NCBI GenBank assembly: GCA_030065205.1
Contig: JASJDN010000013.1
Coordinates: 1-64,000 of the forward strand
Length of the DNA stretch: 64,000 nucleotides
Source: Crocosphaera sp.
GTDB taxonomy: Bacteria; Cyanobacteriota; Cyanobacteriia; Cyanobacteriales; Microcystaceae
Direction: 5' to 3'
Shown: positions 38,173 to 48,271 of the stretch, piece after piece
Position numbering within the stretch: position 1 is the first letter of the stretch
How the letters are laid out: every line of letters begins with the position of its first letter
Made by a program: the position numbers and the translations under genes
The notes under the pieces: model-generated
What the model saw: the letters and a program-made list of their open reading frames with translations, nothing else
The model's database searches: none
What the model was told of the DNA's origin: nothing

Positions 38173-38928
38173 TTATTCTGCAATAGCTACGTTATGAGGA
38201 TGACCATGACCATGAGGATGTTCGGTTGCCCCAGGAATGGCCTGACGAGTGATTAATTCAAACACATGATCACCGATAGCTTCTTTAACATCAGCTTCTA
38301 ATTCATGCACTACATCACGGTTTAATTTAAAGGCATGATTTGCCTCATCAACAATCTTTTGTTCTAAGGCTTCATCGATAGGTAAAGCGTTTAAACCGTC
38401 ACGATATTTTCCTTTGAATTCCCGTCTGGCTTCTGCGGTAGAAATTTCCTCAAATTCATAAAATTGAGTTCCTTGATCTACCGGTAATTCTAAGGCTGAA
38501 CGAGCAATGTTTTTTAAGCTTTGTCCACCCGATAAATCACCCATATAACGAACATAAGAATGGGCAACTAATAAAGCGGGTTCAGTCTGAGAAACTTCCC
38601 GAATTCTTGCTACATAGGTTTGACCTGCTACTGATGGAAAAATATCGGCTGCCCAATTTTCTCCATAGTAATATTCTAGGTCTTTTACTAAGTTTTGTTT
38701 GCGGTTTAATTCAGGAAAATAAATCTTACTAATAATGGGATCGTCTTTATGGCGTTCTAATTCTTCTTCTAGGGTAGAATATAAGAAATAAAAGTCAGCT
38801 AAAAGTTTACGAAAGGGTTCTCTTTCTACGATACCCTTGAGAAAACACTTGGTAAAGGCGGTATTCTCTGCCAAAGTGTGAGAATGACTGGTTCCTTCCC
38901 GAAGCTTGAGGGCTAAGTTATTACTCAT
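38173..38928 (-). CDS. ho: Heme oxygenase (biliverdin-producing)
   Basis: From the ATG at 38928 (MSNNLALKLREGTSHSHT) the protein has about 251 residues. AGAGG lies upstream, and the TTG two codons earlier is less likely. It opens heme to biliverdin with reduced ferredoxin, the first step to phycobilins. The proximal histidine region REGTSHSHTLAENTAF and the distal helix YVRYMGDLSGGQSLKN are intact. The C-terminus adds a His/Gly-rich tail (HPHGHGHPHN). Pairing with hemN resembles the low-oxygen HO2 type, so this may be the micro-oxic isozyme; no second copy is in the window to compare. Confidence 0.93.
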   Translation of the reverse strand: MSNNLALKLREGTSHSHTLAENTAFTKCFLKGIVEREPFRKLLADFYFLYSTLEEELERHKDDPIISKIYFPELNRKQNLVKDLEYYYGENWAADIFPSVAGQTYVARIREVSQTEPALLVAHSYVRYMGDLSGGQSLKNIARSALELPVDQGTQFYEFEEISTAEARREFKGKYRDGLNALPIDEALEQKIVDEANHAFKLNRDVVHELEADVKEAIGDHVFELITRQAIPGATEHPHGHGHPHNVAIAE

Positions 38929-39217
38929 GATCAATACCTCTTATTAACAGTCAGACGTTAGACTTTAGACGAAAATTACGCTCTCTGTCCTCAGCCATCA
39001 AACTACTGCTGTTATTTCTATTTCAATTTATTACTATACAGTTATATTGTCACTTAACTGCCGAACGTAGCAAAACTTAACATAGGGTGAGTTAGGGGTT
39101 CAGGAGTGGCAATTTAATAATGATTAACAAGAAAATGGTTTTTATTGTTAAAAATAAGAGAAATAACTAGGAATTTAGTTATAAAGGGAAAAAGTTAATT
39201 AAAAGTCAGAGGTAATT

Positions 39218-40255
39218 ATGTTACAACTGGGCCAAGAATGCTTTCCTGAAGATGAACAACAAACCATTGAAGAGTTAGTCAAAATCTTTGAATTTTTGAT
39301 GAGGGATTATGAATTTTCTCCGACTCCCAGAACCCAACATCCCAAAAGTCATGGTTATGTTGAAGGAGAGTTTATTATTGAGAAAAATATGTCCGATCAA
39401 TTCAAAGTTGGAATTTTTTCTAACTCGAAAACTTATCCTATGTGGGTTCGCTTTTCTAATGGTAGTGGGTTTTCTGAAGATGGAACATTTCAATCGGATA
39501 TGATAGGAGATATTCGCGGTATTTCCATTAAATTACTAGGGGTTGAAGGGTGTAAAGCGTCTGAAAATTCAGCTCCAAATGAACAAGATTTTATTGCAGT
39601 TAATACTCCTATTTTTTTTCTAAAAGATGCCAAATCATATTTAGATTTTTTTCCTATTGTTAATGGCATTAGAGATGGAAAAATTATCATAAATCCTGAT
39701 GGAACCCCTAAACAGATCCCTGATAAGCTAAAAGCATCTTACGAAGCGATCGCTTATTCTCTTCCTTTACTAAACGGTGTCCGAAGTCAAGTTATGTCGA
39801 GTCCTTTAGAAGCAAACTATTGGAGTGCAACCCCTTATAAATTTGGAAATACGGCTATGAAATATGCTGTTTTTCCTCATATTGAAGGTAAAAAATTCGA
39901 TAGGGAGACTGCAGAGGATCAAACAAATTATTTACGAGAAGCCATGACGAAACATTTAGCTGAAAAAGATGCTTATTTCGACTTCTGTATTCAACTACAA
40001 ACCGATGTTAAAAAAATGCCTATTGAAGATCCGACGGAGTTATGGGATGAAAAAGAATCCCCTTTTATTAAAGTAGCAACCTTAAGAATTTTTCAACAGG
40101 AGTTCAATAGTCAAGATCGGATTAAAATGGATGAAAAACAGTCGTTTTCACCCTGGAATTGTTTAGAAGAATATCGACCTTTGGGGGGAGTCAATCGGGC
40201 GCGGAAAATTTATGCGGATATGGCTGATTTTCGTAATAATATAAATAATGCTTAA
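39218..40255 (+). CDS. Catalase-family heme protein
   Basis: The 345-residue protein resembles the catalase-like family of about 300-360 residues found in bacteria and fused to lipoxygenases in corals. It shows HPKSHGYVEGEF, MWVRFSNGSGF, DIRGISIKLLGV and QDFIAVNTPIFF, which correspond to heme-pocket segments of catalases. It is shorter than a true monofunctional catalase (about 480 or more), so peroxide or hydroperoxide metabolism is likely but the substrate is open. It is divergent from heme oxygenase, with a 289-bp gap that holds no other gene. Confidence 0.8.
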   Translation: MLQLGQECFPEDEQQTIEELVKIFEFLMRDYEFSPTPRTQHPKSHGYVEGEFIIEKNMSDQFKVGIFSNSKTYPMWVRFSNGSGFSEDGTFQSDMIGDIRGISIKLLGVEGCKASENSAPNEQDFIAVNTPIFFLKDAKSYLDFFPIVNGIRDGKIIINPDGTPKQIPDKLKASYEAIAYSLPLLNGVRSQVMSSPLEANYWSATPYKFGNTAMKYAVFPHIEGKKFDRETAEDQTNYLREAMTKHLAEKDAYFDFCIQLQTDVKKMPIEDPTELWDEKESPFIKVATLRIFQQEFNSQDRIKMDEKQSFSPWNCLEEYRPLGGVNRARKIYADMADFRNNINNA

Positions 40256-40274
40256 TCTCTAAGATAAATGACAT

Positions 40275-40298
40275 AGGGGTTAACTACAGTCAACCCCT
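40275..40298 (+). terminator. Hairpin after the catalase-like gene
   Basis: AGGGGTTAAC (40275-40284) pairs with GTCAACCCCT (40289-40298) with one G-U pair. It lies between the catalase-like gene and the folate enzyme gene. Confidence 0.5.
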
Positions 40299-40329
40299 AC
40301 CCTATCAACTTATATAAACTCAATTTAAA

Positions 40330-40896
40330 ATGAAGCAACGAATTTTAAAAAATGAATTAAGAAAGAAAATAATTAAAAAAAGAGAAAGTCTCTTAAAAGA
40401 AGATTGGGAAGAAAAAAACCGAAAAATTTGTAAAAATCTGCACCAATATTTTTTATTCAAAGAAGCTAAAACTATCCTTGCTTATTTTCCCATTCGTCAA
40501 GAACCAGACATCACTAGCTTGTTTTCAACGGAACATAACTGGGGATTTTCTCGTTGTGTAGGAAAGTCATTAATTTGGCATTCTTGGCAACCCAACGATC
40601 CCCTGATAACGGGAAAATATGGGATTTTAGAACCTTCTCCTAATGCGCCTATTATAACGGCTGAAACTGTTGATTTAATTTTGGTTCCTGCAGTGGCTTG
40701 TGATTACAAAGGATATCGTTTAGGGTACGGTGGAGGATTTTATGATCGCCTCTTAAATTCTCCTCAATGGTCTTCTATTCCTACTATTGGTATTATCTTT
40801 GAATTTGCCCTATTGTCTCAACTCCCTTGTGAACTTTGGGATCAAAAATTAAAGGCCATTTGTACAGAAGATAAAATCCTAAGCATATATACTTAA
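40330..40896 (+). CDS. 5-formyltetrahydrofolate cyclo-ligase
   Basis: The 188-residue length is normal for the family. The enzyme converts 5-formyl-THF to 5,10-methenyl-THF using ATP. The N-terminal KNELRKKIIKKRESL supplies the basic nucleotide-binding helix, and the signature VPAVACDYKGYRLGYGGGFYDRLL is complete. Cytoplasmic housekeeping enzyme of one-carbon metabolism. Confidence 0.95.
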   Translation: MKQRILKNELRKKIIKKRESLLKEDWEEKNRKICKNLHQYFLFKEAKTILAYFPIRQEPDITSLFSTEHNWGFSRCVGKSLIWHSWQPNDPLITGKYGILEPSPNAPIITAETVDLILVPAVACDYKGYRLGYGGGFYDRLLNSPQWSSIPTIGIIFEFALLSQLPCELWDQKLKAICTEDKILSIYT

Positions 40897-40956
40897 GATT
40901 TGTCAATTAAGATTTATTAAGTTACCTAGCCACTCAAAATGGTTTTGCTAATATAA

Positions 40957-41352
40957 ATGATAAGTATGGCTAAACACAGATTAACTTATAGAGAAATATT
41001 TAGTCGTCAATTGAGGCAATCTAAAAGAATTATGAAACATTTCAGAGATGAATGGATACAAGAATGGTGTGACGAAAATGGATGGACTGATTTATTTCGG
41101 GAGCGTTATAATCACTACTGGGCGTTTCCTCCCGGAGCAGTTATGCCTGAACCTATTCCCTCTGAAGTATTGTATTTAATCAAAGCAACGAAAGGATTTT
41201 GTACTGAGGAGAAAACTTGGTTAACCTCAGCTATTTTAATCTCAATTATATCCGTTGTTTTAAGTTATCTTCTGAAGAATCCTATGCCCATCGTTTTTGC
41301 CTTTGCGTTTGGGGCGGTTACCTCGGCTAAATTGGAAGTTGAAGAAATTTAA
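40957..41352 (+). CDS. Small membrane protein, hypothetical
   Basis: The protein has 131 residues. A basic amphipathic N-terminal half (KHRLTYREIFSRQLRQSKRI, DEWIQEWCDENGWTDLFRERY) is followed by two adjacent hydrophobic helices (about 88-108 and 111-124; WLTSAILISIISVVLSYLL and MPIVFAFAFGAVTS). The short charged end is SAKLEVEEI. A two-helix inner- or thylakoid-membrane protein is the best description. I do not recognise a family. It converges on the kinase gene 8 bp away. Confidence 0.65.
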   Translation: MISMAKHRLTYREIFSRQLRQSKRIMKHFRDEWIQEWCDENGWTDLFRERYNHYWAFPPGAVMPEPIPSEVLYLIKATKGFCTEEKTWLTSAILISIISVVLSYLLKNPMPIVFAFAFGAVTSAKLEVEEI

Positions 41353-41360
41353 CCCTTGTC

Positions 41361-42989
41361 TTATCTGTCAGAATCAAAATATTGTTTAAGGTTAGATTGA
41401 TTTTGTTTTCTGTCAGAGTCAAAGTATTTTTGGATGTTGTATTTATTTTCCTCTTGTAGAGAAGACTGTTTTTCCTCAGGTTCGAGGGGAATATCTGGAA
41501 TCACCAAAGAAGGTTCTGATGGATTATTACCCGTGTTTTCCTTCGGTTGAGATACCTGGGGAGGAGGTTCGACAGGAATAGGAACGACTTTAGTGGGTTC
41601 TGGAATAGGCGTTAAATTAGGAGACGGTTCTGTGTCAGGCTTGGCAGAGGGTTTTGCCTCTGGGGTAGGAGAAGATTCTGTTTCAGACTTTGCAGGGGGT
41701 TTTGCCTCTGGGGTAGGAGAAGGTTCTGAGGTTGAACTTGAGGGAGGTTTCTCTTCTGGGGTAGGAGAAGGTTCTGAGGTTGGAGTTGAGGGAGAAGTGG
41801 TTTCTGGAGTTGGAGACGACTGAGAACCCACCGAACGCCGAACGGGTCGACGGGGTTTTGGTTGAGAAAACTCTGGTTGAGGACGCTGTGAAGGTTCGGG
41901 CGACTCAGGTGAAGCAGAAGGGGAAACCGTAGGCTGCGATCGCTGTTTTGTCCCTAAAACGATCCCCAACATTAATCCTCCAATAATAGCACTGGCAGCT
42001 AAAAACGAACCCAATGCCAATAAAGCCCAAGGGGTTTGACTTTCCCTTTCTTCTGGGTTGGTAAGGGGTTGAGAGGAATCAGTCTTTAAAGATAAATTTT
42101 GTTCGCCAATAGCGATGGTAGCTGCGGTAGGGACTGTGTGAGACGCTTGCAGGGCCTCTAACATTTCCTGGACTGTCGAAAAGCGATCGCGGGGATGAAA
42201 ACGAACAGCGCGATCGATCACAGTTCCTAAATTAGACTTAATTTCGGGGGCTTCTTTTCGCCATAAAACTTCTCCCGTATTAGGATCACTAGCTAAATAT
42301 TGGGGGGTTTTTCCTGTGAGTAAAAAGATGGCAGTCAGTCCCAAACTGTATAAATCACTGGAAATAATGGGACGACCGGCCGCTTGTTCTGAAGCCATAT
42401 AACCAGGGGTTCCCAGTCCAACAGAATAGGGCGTATTACCGTTAGCATTCACCAGAGTAGCAACCGTTTCTTTAACAATCCCAAAATCAATTAGAACCGG
42501 TTTTTTATCGTCACTACGAATGATAATATTATCTGGTTTAATGTCACGGTGAATAATGTAACGACTATGGATATAGTCAAGAATGGGTAGAATACCAGTT
42601 AATATCTCTTGAACTTGGTTAGGGGATAAGTTGCCTTGTCGTTGATGAATTTGGGTTAAGGTTTCTCCTTCGATCCATTCCTGTACTAAGTAAAAATCGC
42701 CACCTTCTGAAAAATAGGCGTATAGGGTGGGAATTTGAGGGTGTTTTTCCCCTAATTCTTCTAGAATCGCTGCTTCTTTAGCAAATCTTTCTTTTAACCA
42801 ATCAGGAATTACAGGAGACTGAACCGCCGGTTTAAGTTGTTTGATAACACATTTTCTTTCTGAAGGCATATGGGTATCAATGGCCAGGAATGTCTCTCCA
42901 AACCCCCCTTTACCCAAACTTTCCAGGACTTGATAACGATGATTTAGTAACAATGACACGGTACCCCCTCTATTGCCCCAGTCAGACAA
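41361..42989 (-). CDS. Serine/threonine protein kinase, single-pass membrane
   Basis: The 542-residue protein has a eukaryotic-type kinase domain at residues about 18-280: LGKGGFGETF (P-loop), VIKQL (lysine), HRDIKPDN (catalytic loop) and DFG. A membrane helix lies at about 322-348 (WALLALGSFLAASAIIGGLMLGIVL). The C-terminal part is a Pro/Ser/Thr/Glu-rich extracytoplasmic tail with repeated PSPTPEAKP-type units, ending in a duplicated QKYFDSDR/KQYFDSDR. The layout is the common cyanobacterial SpkA-D type. The tail may sense the periplasm or cell wall; substrates are unknown. Confidence 0.93.
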   Translation of the reverse strand: MSDWGNRGGTVSLLLNHRYQVLESLGKGGFGETFLAIDTHMPSERKCVIKQLKPAVQSPVIPDWLKERFAKEAAILEELGEKHPQIPTLYAYFSEGGDFYLVQEWIEGETLTQIHQRQGNLSPNQVQEILTGILPILDYIHSRYIIHRDIKPDNIIIRSDDKKPVLIDFGIVKETVATLVNANGNTPYSVGLGTPGYMASEQAAGRPIISSDLYSLGLTAIFLLTGKTPQYLASDPNTGEVLWRKEAPEIKSNLGTVIDRAVRFHPRDRFSTVQEMLEALQASHTVPTAATIAIGEQNLSLKTDSSQPLTNPEERESQTPWALLALGSFLAASAIIGGLMLGIVLGTKQRSQPTVSPSASPESPEPSQRPQPEFSQPKPRRPVRRSVGSQSSPTPETTSPSTPTSEPSPTPEEKPPSSSTSEPSPTPEAKPPAKSETESSPTPEAKPSAKPDTEPSPNLTPIPEPTKVVPIPVEPPPQVSQPKENTGNNPSEPSLVIPDIPLEPEEKQSSLQEENKYNIQKYFDSDRKQNQSNLKQYFDSDR

Positions 42990-43044
42990 TCAAGCTTTAT
43001 TGTAGCTAATTTGATTAAGTTCTTGAGTTTACTAAATAAAAGAG

Positions 43045-43069
43045 ACAAGTTCAAAGAATAAACTTGTCC
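43045..43069 (-). terminator. Terminator of the Pmp3-like gene
   Basis: GACAAGTT (43045-43052) pairs with AACTTGTC (43062-43069). On the minus strand the stem is followed by TCTTTTATTT. Confidence 0.7.
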
Positions 43070-43106
43070 CCAAAAATATGATTATCGTTTTAAGGTCAAG
43101 GATCAA

Positions 43107-43265
43107 CTATTTCTTAGCGATAACCCAAACAGCGTGAACAATACCAGGAATGTAACCCAACAATGTCAATAAAATGTTAATCCAGAATTGGGGACCGATA
43201 CCCACTTGCAAGAAAACACCCAACGGAGGAAGAATAATGGCACAAATAATCCGAACTAAATCCAT
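43107..43265 (-). CDS. Pmp3/YqaE (UPF0057) family membrane protein
   Basis: From the ATG at 43265 the protein has 52 residues with two membrane helices: MDLVRIICAIILPPLGVFLQVG and FWINILLTLLGYIPGIVHAVWVI. This is the complete pattern of the stress-related proteolipid family of bacteria, yeast and plants, often induced by salt or cold and thought to influence membrane potential. The TTG further upstream would add an unlikely YIYLKKN extension. Confidence 0.92.
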   Translation of the reverse strand: MDLVRIICAIILPPLGVFLQVGIGPQFWINILLTLLGYIPGIVHAVWVIAKK

Positions 43266-43451
43266 GTTTTTTTTTAAGTATATATACAATGGTAATTATT
43301 GAGTAAACGAATTAACTTGTCAAGATAGAAATTATTAACTCCCTATTGGGGATAAATTGTAATCTACATAACAAATTATCCGTGATTTTCCTAATTGTCA
43401 CATTAAAAACGATTGTAGATAATTGTACTATCCCTAATAATAGTATTAATT

Positions 43452-43784
43452 ATGTCTTATTCATTATCCACTGAAGAAAACTCCAATCAAACCTTATTTT
43501 CCTTATGTAATCAAAGAAAAAATCAACGTTATTATAATAGTCAAGGGTCTTCAGTTGAACTGATCATTGATATTCAGGAGATGAAACAATCTTTAAAAGG
43601 GATGATTATTGATGATTCTTTTGGCGGTTGTGGTTTAGTGATTATTGGTGAAGAAAAACTGTCTATTGGTCAATTGTGTAGTTTGAAGATGAAGGGAGTT
43701 GATTCAATTTTATGTCAAATTGTTTGGGTAAAGAAACTAGATAGAAATATTACACGATATGGACTAAAGTATTTAATGAAATAA
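43452..43784 (+). CDS. PilZ-like domain protein
   Basis: The 110-residue protein has KNQRYYNSQGSSVELIIDI, then GMIIDDSFGGCGLVI, then GQLCSLKMKG and CQIVWVKKLDRNITRYGLKYL. This spacing is that of a PilZ domain, with DDSFGGCG in place of D/NxSxxG and NQRYY in place of RxxxR, so cyclic di-GMP binding may be weak or lost. It stands alone as a short protein. The next genes downstream, on the other strand, are chemotaxis genes. Confidence 0.65.
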   Translation: MSYSLSTEENSNQTLFSLCNQRKNQRYYNSQGSSVELIIDIQEMKQSLKGMIIDDSFGGCGLVIIGEEKLSIGQLCSLKMKGVDSILCQIVWVKKLDRNITRYGLKYLMK

Positions 43785-43997
43785 ATGAGTATTATGAATA
43801 GTCAAAAAAATCTAGTAGAATTTGCCCTCTCTAATTTACAGTTTCCCAACATAAAATTTTTGATTACTATAGCAGTTTATTTATGGAAATGGGTGATCAA
43901 GAAATGATAAACTCACATCATAAATCGCAACCATTTCTTAATCCTTAAACTGCTTAGTGTCATCATCAGTTCATAATAACCTTAAACATTTCTAGGT

Positions 43998-45695
43998 CTA
44001 ATCTTTTACTTTAAAGACTGAAATTTCTGTTTGTAAACTTTGGGCTGCATCATTCAATCTTTCTAAGACAAGATGAGTATCGTGTAAAGAATAAGCAGTT
44101 TGTTCTGACCCTTCACTCAACTGTTCCATTGCTTCACGAATATGTTGGGCGCTGCGAGATTGTTCTTCCATACTTTTACTCACCAATTCAAAGCGAGGGG
44201 TAATACTTTGTACCTGTTCAATGACTTGAGCAATTTGATGACTAATATTGCCTACATCTTGTACACTACTACTCACTTCTTTATTGAATTTATCCATTTC
44301 CATAACCCCTGTTGAAACCGCCGATTGCATCTCTTTCACCATCTGTTCAATCTCTAAAGTAGCCACCGCAGTTTGGTCAGCTAAACGACGAATTTCTCTA
44401 GCTACCACCGCAAAACCGGCACCATATTCTCCTGCTTTTTCCGCTTCAATGGCTGCATTTAAGGATAACAAATTCGTTTGATCAGCCACTTTTGTAATGG
44501 TGAGAACCACACTATTAATATTGTGAGCTTTTTCACTCATAATCCCTAGTTTAGAGGCAATAGACGTGGTTGCTTCTGCTAATTGACGCATGGTAGTTTC
44601 CATTCTTCCCAAATCATCTTGACCTTGATTGGCAGCCATAGCGGTGCTTTGAGAAAGTTCCGTAATTTGTTCCATTGTATTAACTAATTCTTCCGAGGTA
44701 TTCGCAATTTCTTGGGCCGTGGTGGTTACCTCATTGGTCGAAGCAATTTGTTCCGTTAAAGTGGCTTCTAATTCTTTGCGAGACGCGGCCATTTGAGTGG
44801 TGGAACTGGTAATGGCAATGCCTGATTGTTGGACTTTAGAAATCAAAGAATTCAGGTTATGAATCATGATTTTTAATGCTTCTAAGAGTTGTCCAATTTC
44901 ATCATCAGAAATGACTTGCACTTCTCCCGTTAGATTACCATTAGAAACCTCTTCCGCCAACTCAACCGCTTGTCCTAAAGAGCGGGTAATGGTACGAGTA
45001 ATCCAGTATCCTAAACTTAAAATCGTAATAATACTAATAATGAACGTAAAAGAAACAATATTAACCGTATTTTGTTGATGTTGTTTAGCCACATGAGCAG
45101 CCGCTTGGGATAAGCCCACTACTTGTTGTAAGAGTTCAGTATTACCCTGTTTTAGTTCTTCTTGTAAAGGTTGAACCTTAACCGCCGCATTTTTAGCCGC
45201 AGGAATTTCATTATTATTAATTAATCCAAACACTTGTTCTGCTTGGTTATTATAGAAAATATAAGTTTGTTGATAATCGTTTAAGTTTTGGGCAATGGAT
45301 TGAAAATCCTCTTTATCCGATTGACTATTAACTGTATTAATTTGCTTCTGTAATAAACTTTGTGCTTCTTCAATGGCAATACTAACTCGACTTTGATTAT
45401 CTAAAAAGCTAGTGCGAGATTGATTAAAATTCGCTTGATTCGCTGCATTATTGGTGCTATTGACACCAGCAATATAAGCCTTTTCAAAATCAAGCACTTG
45501 TGCCAGTTGGTTTTCTTGCATTGAGATCAAATCTTGGATCAAAGAAAGATCCTGTTCCGCCATTTGTCTGACTTCGGCATATAATTTCGACATTCCTATC
45601 CAAGTTACAACTGCTCCCACCCCCATAATCAGAGCAGAAAATACCAGGAGTCCTAATAGTTTGGATTCAATGGTCATGGATTTGTAAAACTTCAT
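43998..45695 (-). CDS. Methyl-accepting chemotaxis protein
   Basis: The 565-residue protein has a first membrane helix at about 14-33, a periplasmic four-helix-type sensor (about 35-205) and a second helix at about 208-230. A HAMP domain follows (about 232-285), then the cytoplasmic signalling coil with the hairpin tip [34 protein letters not shown]. It ends a cheW-cheR-mcp operon, 10 bp after the cheR stop. The array probably feeds a type-IV-pilus (phototaxis-like) pathway, since these cells lack flagella; no CheA or CheY gene is in the window. Confidence 0.95.
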   Translation of the reverse strand: MKFYKSMTIESKLLGLLVFSALIMGVGAVVTWIGMSKLYAEVRQMAEQDLSLIQDLISMQENQLAQVLDFEKAYIAGVNSTNNAANQANFNQSRTSFLDNQSRVSIAIEEAQSLLQKQINTVNSQSDKEDFQSIAQNLNDYQQTYIFYNNQAEQVFGLINNNEIPAAKNAAVKVQPLQEELKQGNTELLQQVVGLSQAAAHVAKQHQQNTVNIVSFTFIISIITILSLGYWITRTITRSLGQAVELAEEVSNGNLTGEVQVISDDEIGQLLEALKIMIHNLNSLISKVQQSGIAITSSTTQMAASRKELEATLTEQIASTNEVTTTAQEIANTSEELVNTMEQITELSQSTAMAANQGQDDLGRMETTMRQLAEATTSIASKLGIMSEKAHNINSVVLTITKVADQTNLLSLNAAIEAEKAGEYGAGFAVVAREIRRLADQTAVATLEIEQMVKEMQSAVSTGVMEMDKFNKEVSSSVQDVGNISHQIAQVIEQVQSITPRFELVSKSMEEQSRSAQHIREAMEQLSEGSEQTAYSLHDTHLVLERLNDAAQSLQTEISVFKVKD

Positions 45696-45705
45696 AATGT
45701 CAACC

Positions 45706-46920
45706 TTAAAGATTATCTAATCGTTGAATGCGATTTTTGAGAATTGCTGCCCCCTGTATATCCCCTTGACTTTCTCGTAGTAATACCAGATGCACCAAGG
45801 CTTCTCGGTAATTGGGTCGAAGATAGAGGGCTTTCTGGAAACATCGTTGAGCCTCTTCTCGATTCCCTTGAGCTTGAGAAATTTCTCCTAACAAGTAATA
45901 ACCCTCAGCATCAATGGGGTGACGTTGGAGATAACTTTGACAAGACTGGGCTGCTTCTTTTAATTTTCCCTGATTAGCGAATTGTTGCGCCATTTCTAAA
46001 GAAGAAAGTTGTATTTCTTTTTCTGGCGGTTTGGGTAAAGAGGCTGATGGTCTTGGTTTCAGTGGCGATCGCTGTTTCGGTTTAAGATGACGCGGAGGTG
46101 TTAAGGTAAGCTCAGTCGCAGTCGCGGGGACTTTTTGATAAGCAAACGCGGAGGGATAGGACATGAAGCGAAAATTATCCCGTTTAATTAAAGTGGTTTC
46201 TACAGCACCAACGAATAATAAGCCACCTTCTGCGAGGAGACGATCGAGGATTTTCAGGACGCGATCGCGAGAAGCGTCATCTAAATAAATTAATAAATGA
46301 CGACAAAAAATCACGTGATAGGGGGGATGATTCACTGGCCAAGCAGACAGCAAATTTTTAGAAGAAAATTTAACTTGATTGCGAATTGAGGGGCCAATTT
46401 GATAGCGATTTTCTTCAACCTCAAAAAATTGCTTATAATCTACCTGATCGTGAGAACGAAAAGAATTTTTACCATAGATGCCTTTTTTAGCCAAACTTAA
46501 AGCGGTTTGACTAATATCCATCCCTTCTACTATGAACTGTTGGGAACTTAAAGGCGCGTTCAATAACGTCATGGCAATGGAATAGGGTTCTTCTCCGGTT
46601 GAACAGGGAACACTGAGTATTCTTAAAGTTTCTCGGGAATGAGAGGGAAGCCATTGAGTTTGAACGTGATGGCGTAGCAGAGAAAATGCCTGTCGATGGC
46701 GAAAAAACCAAGTTTCTCGAATGACAATTTGCTCAACCAATTCTTGAAATTCGTGGGCTGAGGATTGTAACCGTTTGAGGTAATCTGATACATTCTTGAT
46801 ACCACAAGCTTTTTGACGGATCGTTACCGCCTTAATTAACTGACGTGGGCTAAGTTTGTCTGGACCCAAGCCAATTCTGCGGGCAAGTAATTGTTCGATC
46901 CCTTGATAATCTTGCTTCAT
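45706..46920 (-). CDS. cheR: CheR-type protein-glutamate methyltransferase with TPRs
   Basis: The protein has 404 residues. The CheR N-terminal helical domain and SAM-dependent methyltransferase (about 10-275) include [27 protein letters not shown] (SAM site) and [13 protein letters not shown]. After a Pro-rich linker, two to three tetratricopeptide repeats (about 305-400; [20 protein letters not shown]) should bind partner proteins. It methylates glutamates of receptors such as the MCP encoded just downstream. The cheW gene is 8 bp upstream. Confidence 0.94.
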   Translation of the reverse strand: MKQDYQGIEQLLARRIGLGPDKLSPRQLIKAVTIRQKACGIKNVSDYLKRLQSSAHEFQELVEQIVIRETWFFRHRQAFSLLRHHVQTQWLPSHSRETLRILSVPCSTGEEPYSIAMTLLNAPLSSQQFIVEGMDISQTALSLAKKGIYGKNSFRSHDQVDYKQFFEVEENRYQIGPSIRNQVKFSSKNLLSAWPVNHPPYHVIFCRHLLIYLDDASRDRVLKILDRLLAEGGLLFVGAVETTLIKRDNFRFMSYPSAFAYQKVPATATELTLTPPRHLKPKQRSPLKPRPSASLPKPPEKEIQLSSLEMAQQFANQGKLKEAAQSCQSYLQRHPIDAEGYYLLGEISQAQGNREEAQRCFQKALYLRPNYREALVHLVLLRESQGDIQGAAILKNRIQRLDNL

Positions 46921-46928
46921 GGTTTTTG

Positions 46929-47390
46929 TTACTGTGAGCGATTTTCAGGTAACAACCAGGTTCGTTGTGAATCCGAGAGTAACTTATCAATCCGTAATCG
47001 TTGAATCATACCGTCTTTTTCAGGAATCATTTCTCCTAAGTAAGCTGCTACCTCTGAGGTGACTTCTGTGGGAATCCACTCGTTTTCTGGTTTATAGAGG
47101 GTATCGGTTACCCGTTCTGCCATCAGGCCCAGGTAGCGGATCGTTCCATCAGGCATAGGATAATTTACTATGATAATCCGTGTACTCAGACAATGACGAC
47201 AGGGATAATCCCCAATTAAGTAACATAAATCGATCGCTGGTACGATTTTACTCCGATAATTAAACACCCCGGCGACATATTTTGGGGCTTGGTAGAGTTT
47301 TCTCAGTACCACTTGTGGAATAATTTCCACCACTTTTGTGCTGTCAATGGCATATCTTTCGTCCCCCAGATGAAATAACAATAAAAGCAT
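46929..47390 (-). CDS. cheW: CheW-like coupling protein
   Basis: From the ATG at 47390 (MLLLLFHLGDERYAIDS) the protein has 153 residues; AGAGGA upstream is a good ribosome-binding site, and an earlier TTG is less likely. It is a single CheW domain with VVEIIPQVVLRKL, VAGVFNYRSKIVPAIDLCYL and RIIIVNY. It couples receptors to a CheA kinase. First gene of the cheW-cheR-mcp operon. Confidence 0.93.
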   Translation of the reverse strand: MLLLLFHLGDERYAIDSTKVVEIIPQVVLRKLYQAPKYVAGVFNYRSKIVPAIDLCYLIGDYPCRHCLSTRIIIVNYPMPDGTIRYLGLMAERVTDTLYKPENEWIPTEVTSEVAAYLGEMIPEKDGMIQRLRIDKLLSDSQRTWLLPENRSQ

Positions 47391-47458
47391 GGAGCAGTCC
47401 TCTATCAATTGTTATAGAGAAGAGGCAATGGAGTAAGGGTCACAGTATCCATTATCCC

Positions 47459-48151
47459 TTATTTTTTAAACAATCCTAATAATGGACCTAAAATAAATCC
47501 AAAGACAAAGCCCCCTGCATGGGCCCAGTAAGCAACCCCACCACTTTCCATTCCGATATTGGTTTGAACATTTAAACTGGCAAAACCATAAATGGCTTGT
47601 TGGACAAACCAAAACCCCAAAAAGAAAACAGCAGGAATTCTGACCGTTGTGATAAAAATTCCCAAGGGAATTAATGTCAAGACTTGGGCTTGAGGAAAGC
47701 GTAAAATATAAGCCCCCATCACCCCTGCGATCGCTCCACTGGCCCCTAAAGACGGGATTTCTGAATAGGGGGAAAAATACCATTGACTTAAACCGGCTAA
47801 CACCCCACAAGTCAGGTAGAAAAGTAAGTATTTAACATGACCTAATTTATCTTCAACATTATTGCCAAATATCCATAAAAACAACATATTCCCGGCAATA
47901 TGTAAAAAACCAGCATGGAGAAATTGGGAAGTTATTAAGGTCATCCATTCAGGAATCGGATGATAAAAATCTACTCCACTAAATCCTGCGGTTAACTGTT
48001 TGGGGACAATGGCATAATATTGAAAAAATTGAGACAGTTCTTCAGAACTTAAACTCATTTCCTGAAAGAAAACTAAAACATTAATAATAATGAGTCCATA
48101 GGTGACATAGGGCGTTTTGTCTGTGGGGTTATTGTCGTTTAAAGGAACCAT
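47459..48151 (-). CDS. Rhomboid-family intramembrane serine protease
   Basis: The 230-residue protein has six hydrophobic helices. The catalytic serine is in GASGAIAGVMGAY and the histidine in WAHAGGFVFG; HAGFLHIAGNMLFLWIFG supplies the helix-2 histidines and asparagine. Rhomboids cut membrane-spanning substrates within the bilayer. The N-terminal MVPLNDNNPTDKTPYVTYGLI is typical of the cyanobacterial/plastid-like group. Substrates are unknown. Its start is separated from the upstream psbV gene by a terminator. Confidence 0.93.
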   Translation of the reverse strand: MVPLNDNNPTDKTPYVTYGLIIINVLVFFQEMSLSSEELSQFFQYYAIVPKQLTAGFSGVDFYHPIPEWMTLITSQFLHAGFLHIAGNMLFLWIFGNNVEDKLGHVKYLLFYLTCGVLAGLSQWYFSPYSEIPSLGASGAIAGVMGAYILRFPQAQVLTLIPLGIFITTVRIPAVFFLGFWFVQQAIYGFASLNVQTNIGMESGGVAYWAHAGGFVFGFILGPLLGLFKK

Positions 48152-48207
48152 GTTTTAGAAGTTAGGAGTCAGAAATAAAATTGCTCAAATCCAGTTTAAC
48201 AATAAAA

Positions 48208-48234
48208 AATCTCCCTAGATAGGCTAGAGAGATT
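48208..48234 (-). terminator. Terminator of psbV
   Basis: On the minus strand AATCTCTCTAG and CTAGGGAGATT form an 11-bp stem (one G-U pair) followed by TTTTTATT. It lies 38 bp after the psbV stop. Confidence 0.8.
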
Positions 48235-48271
48235 AGGGCGAAATGAACTCAAATCACCTCGATTAGAGACT

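Noticed and set aside
41593..41823. Gly/Ser-rich open frame opposite the kinase tail
   Set aside because: Shadow of the Pro/Ser-rich repeats of the kinase gene on the other strand.
43785..43907. 40-codon frame starting right after the PilZ-like gene (MSIMNSQKNLVEFALSNLQF...)
   Set aside because: It abuts the upstream stop and has a hydrophobic end, but no recognisable family, no ribosome-binding site and only chance-level length in AT-rich DNA.
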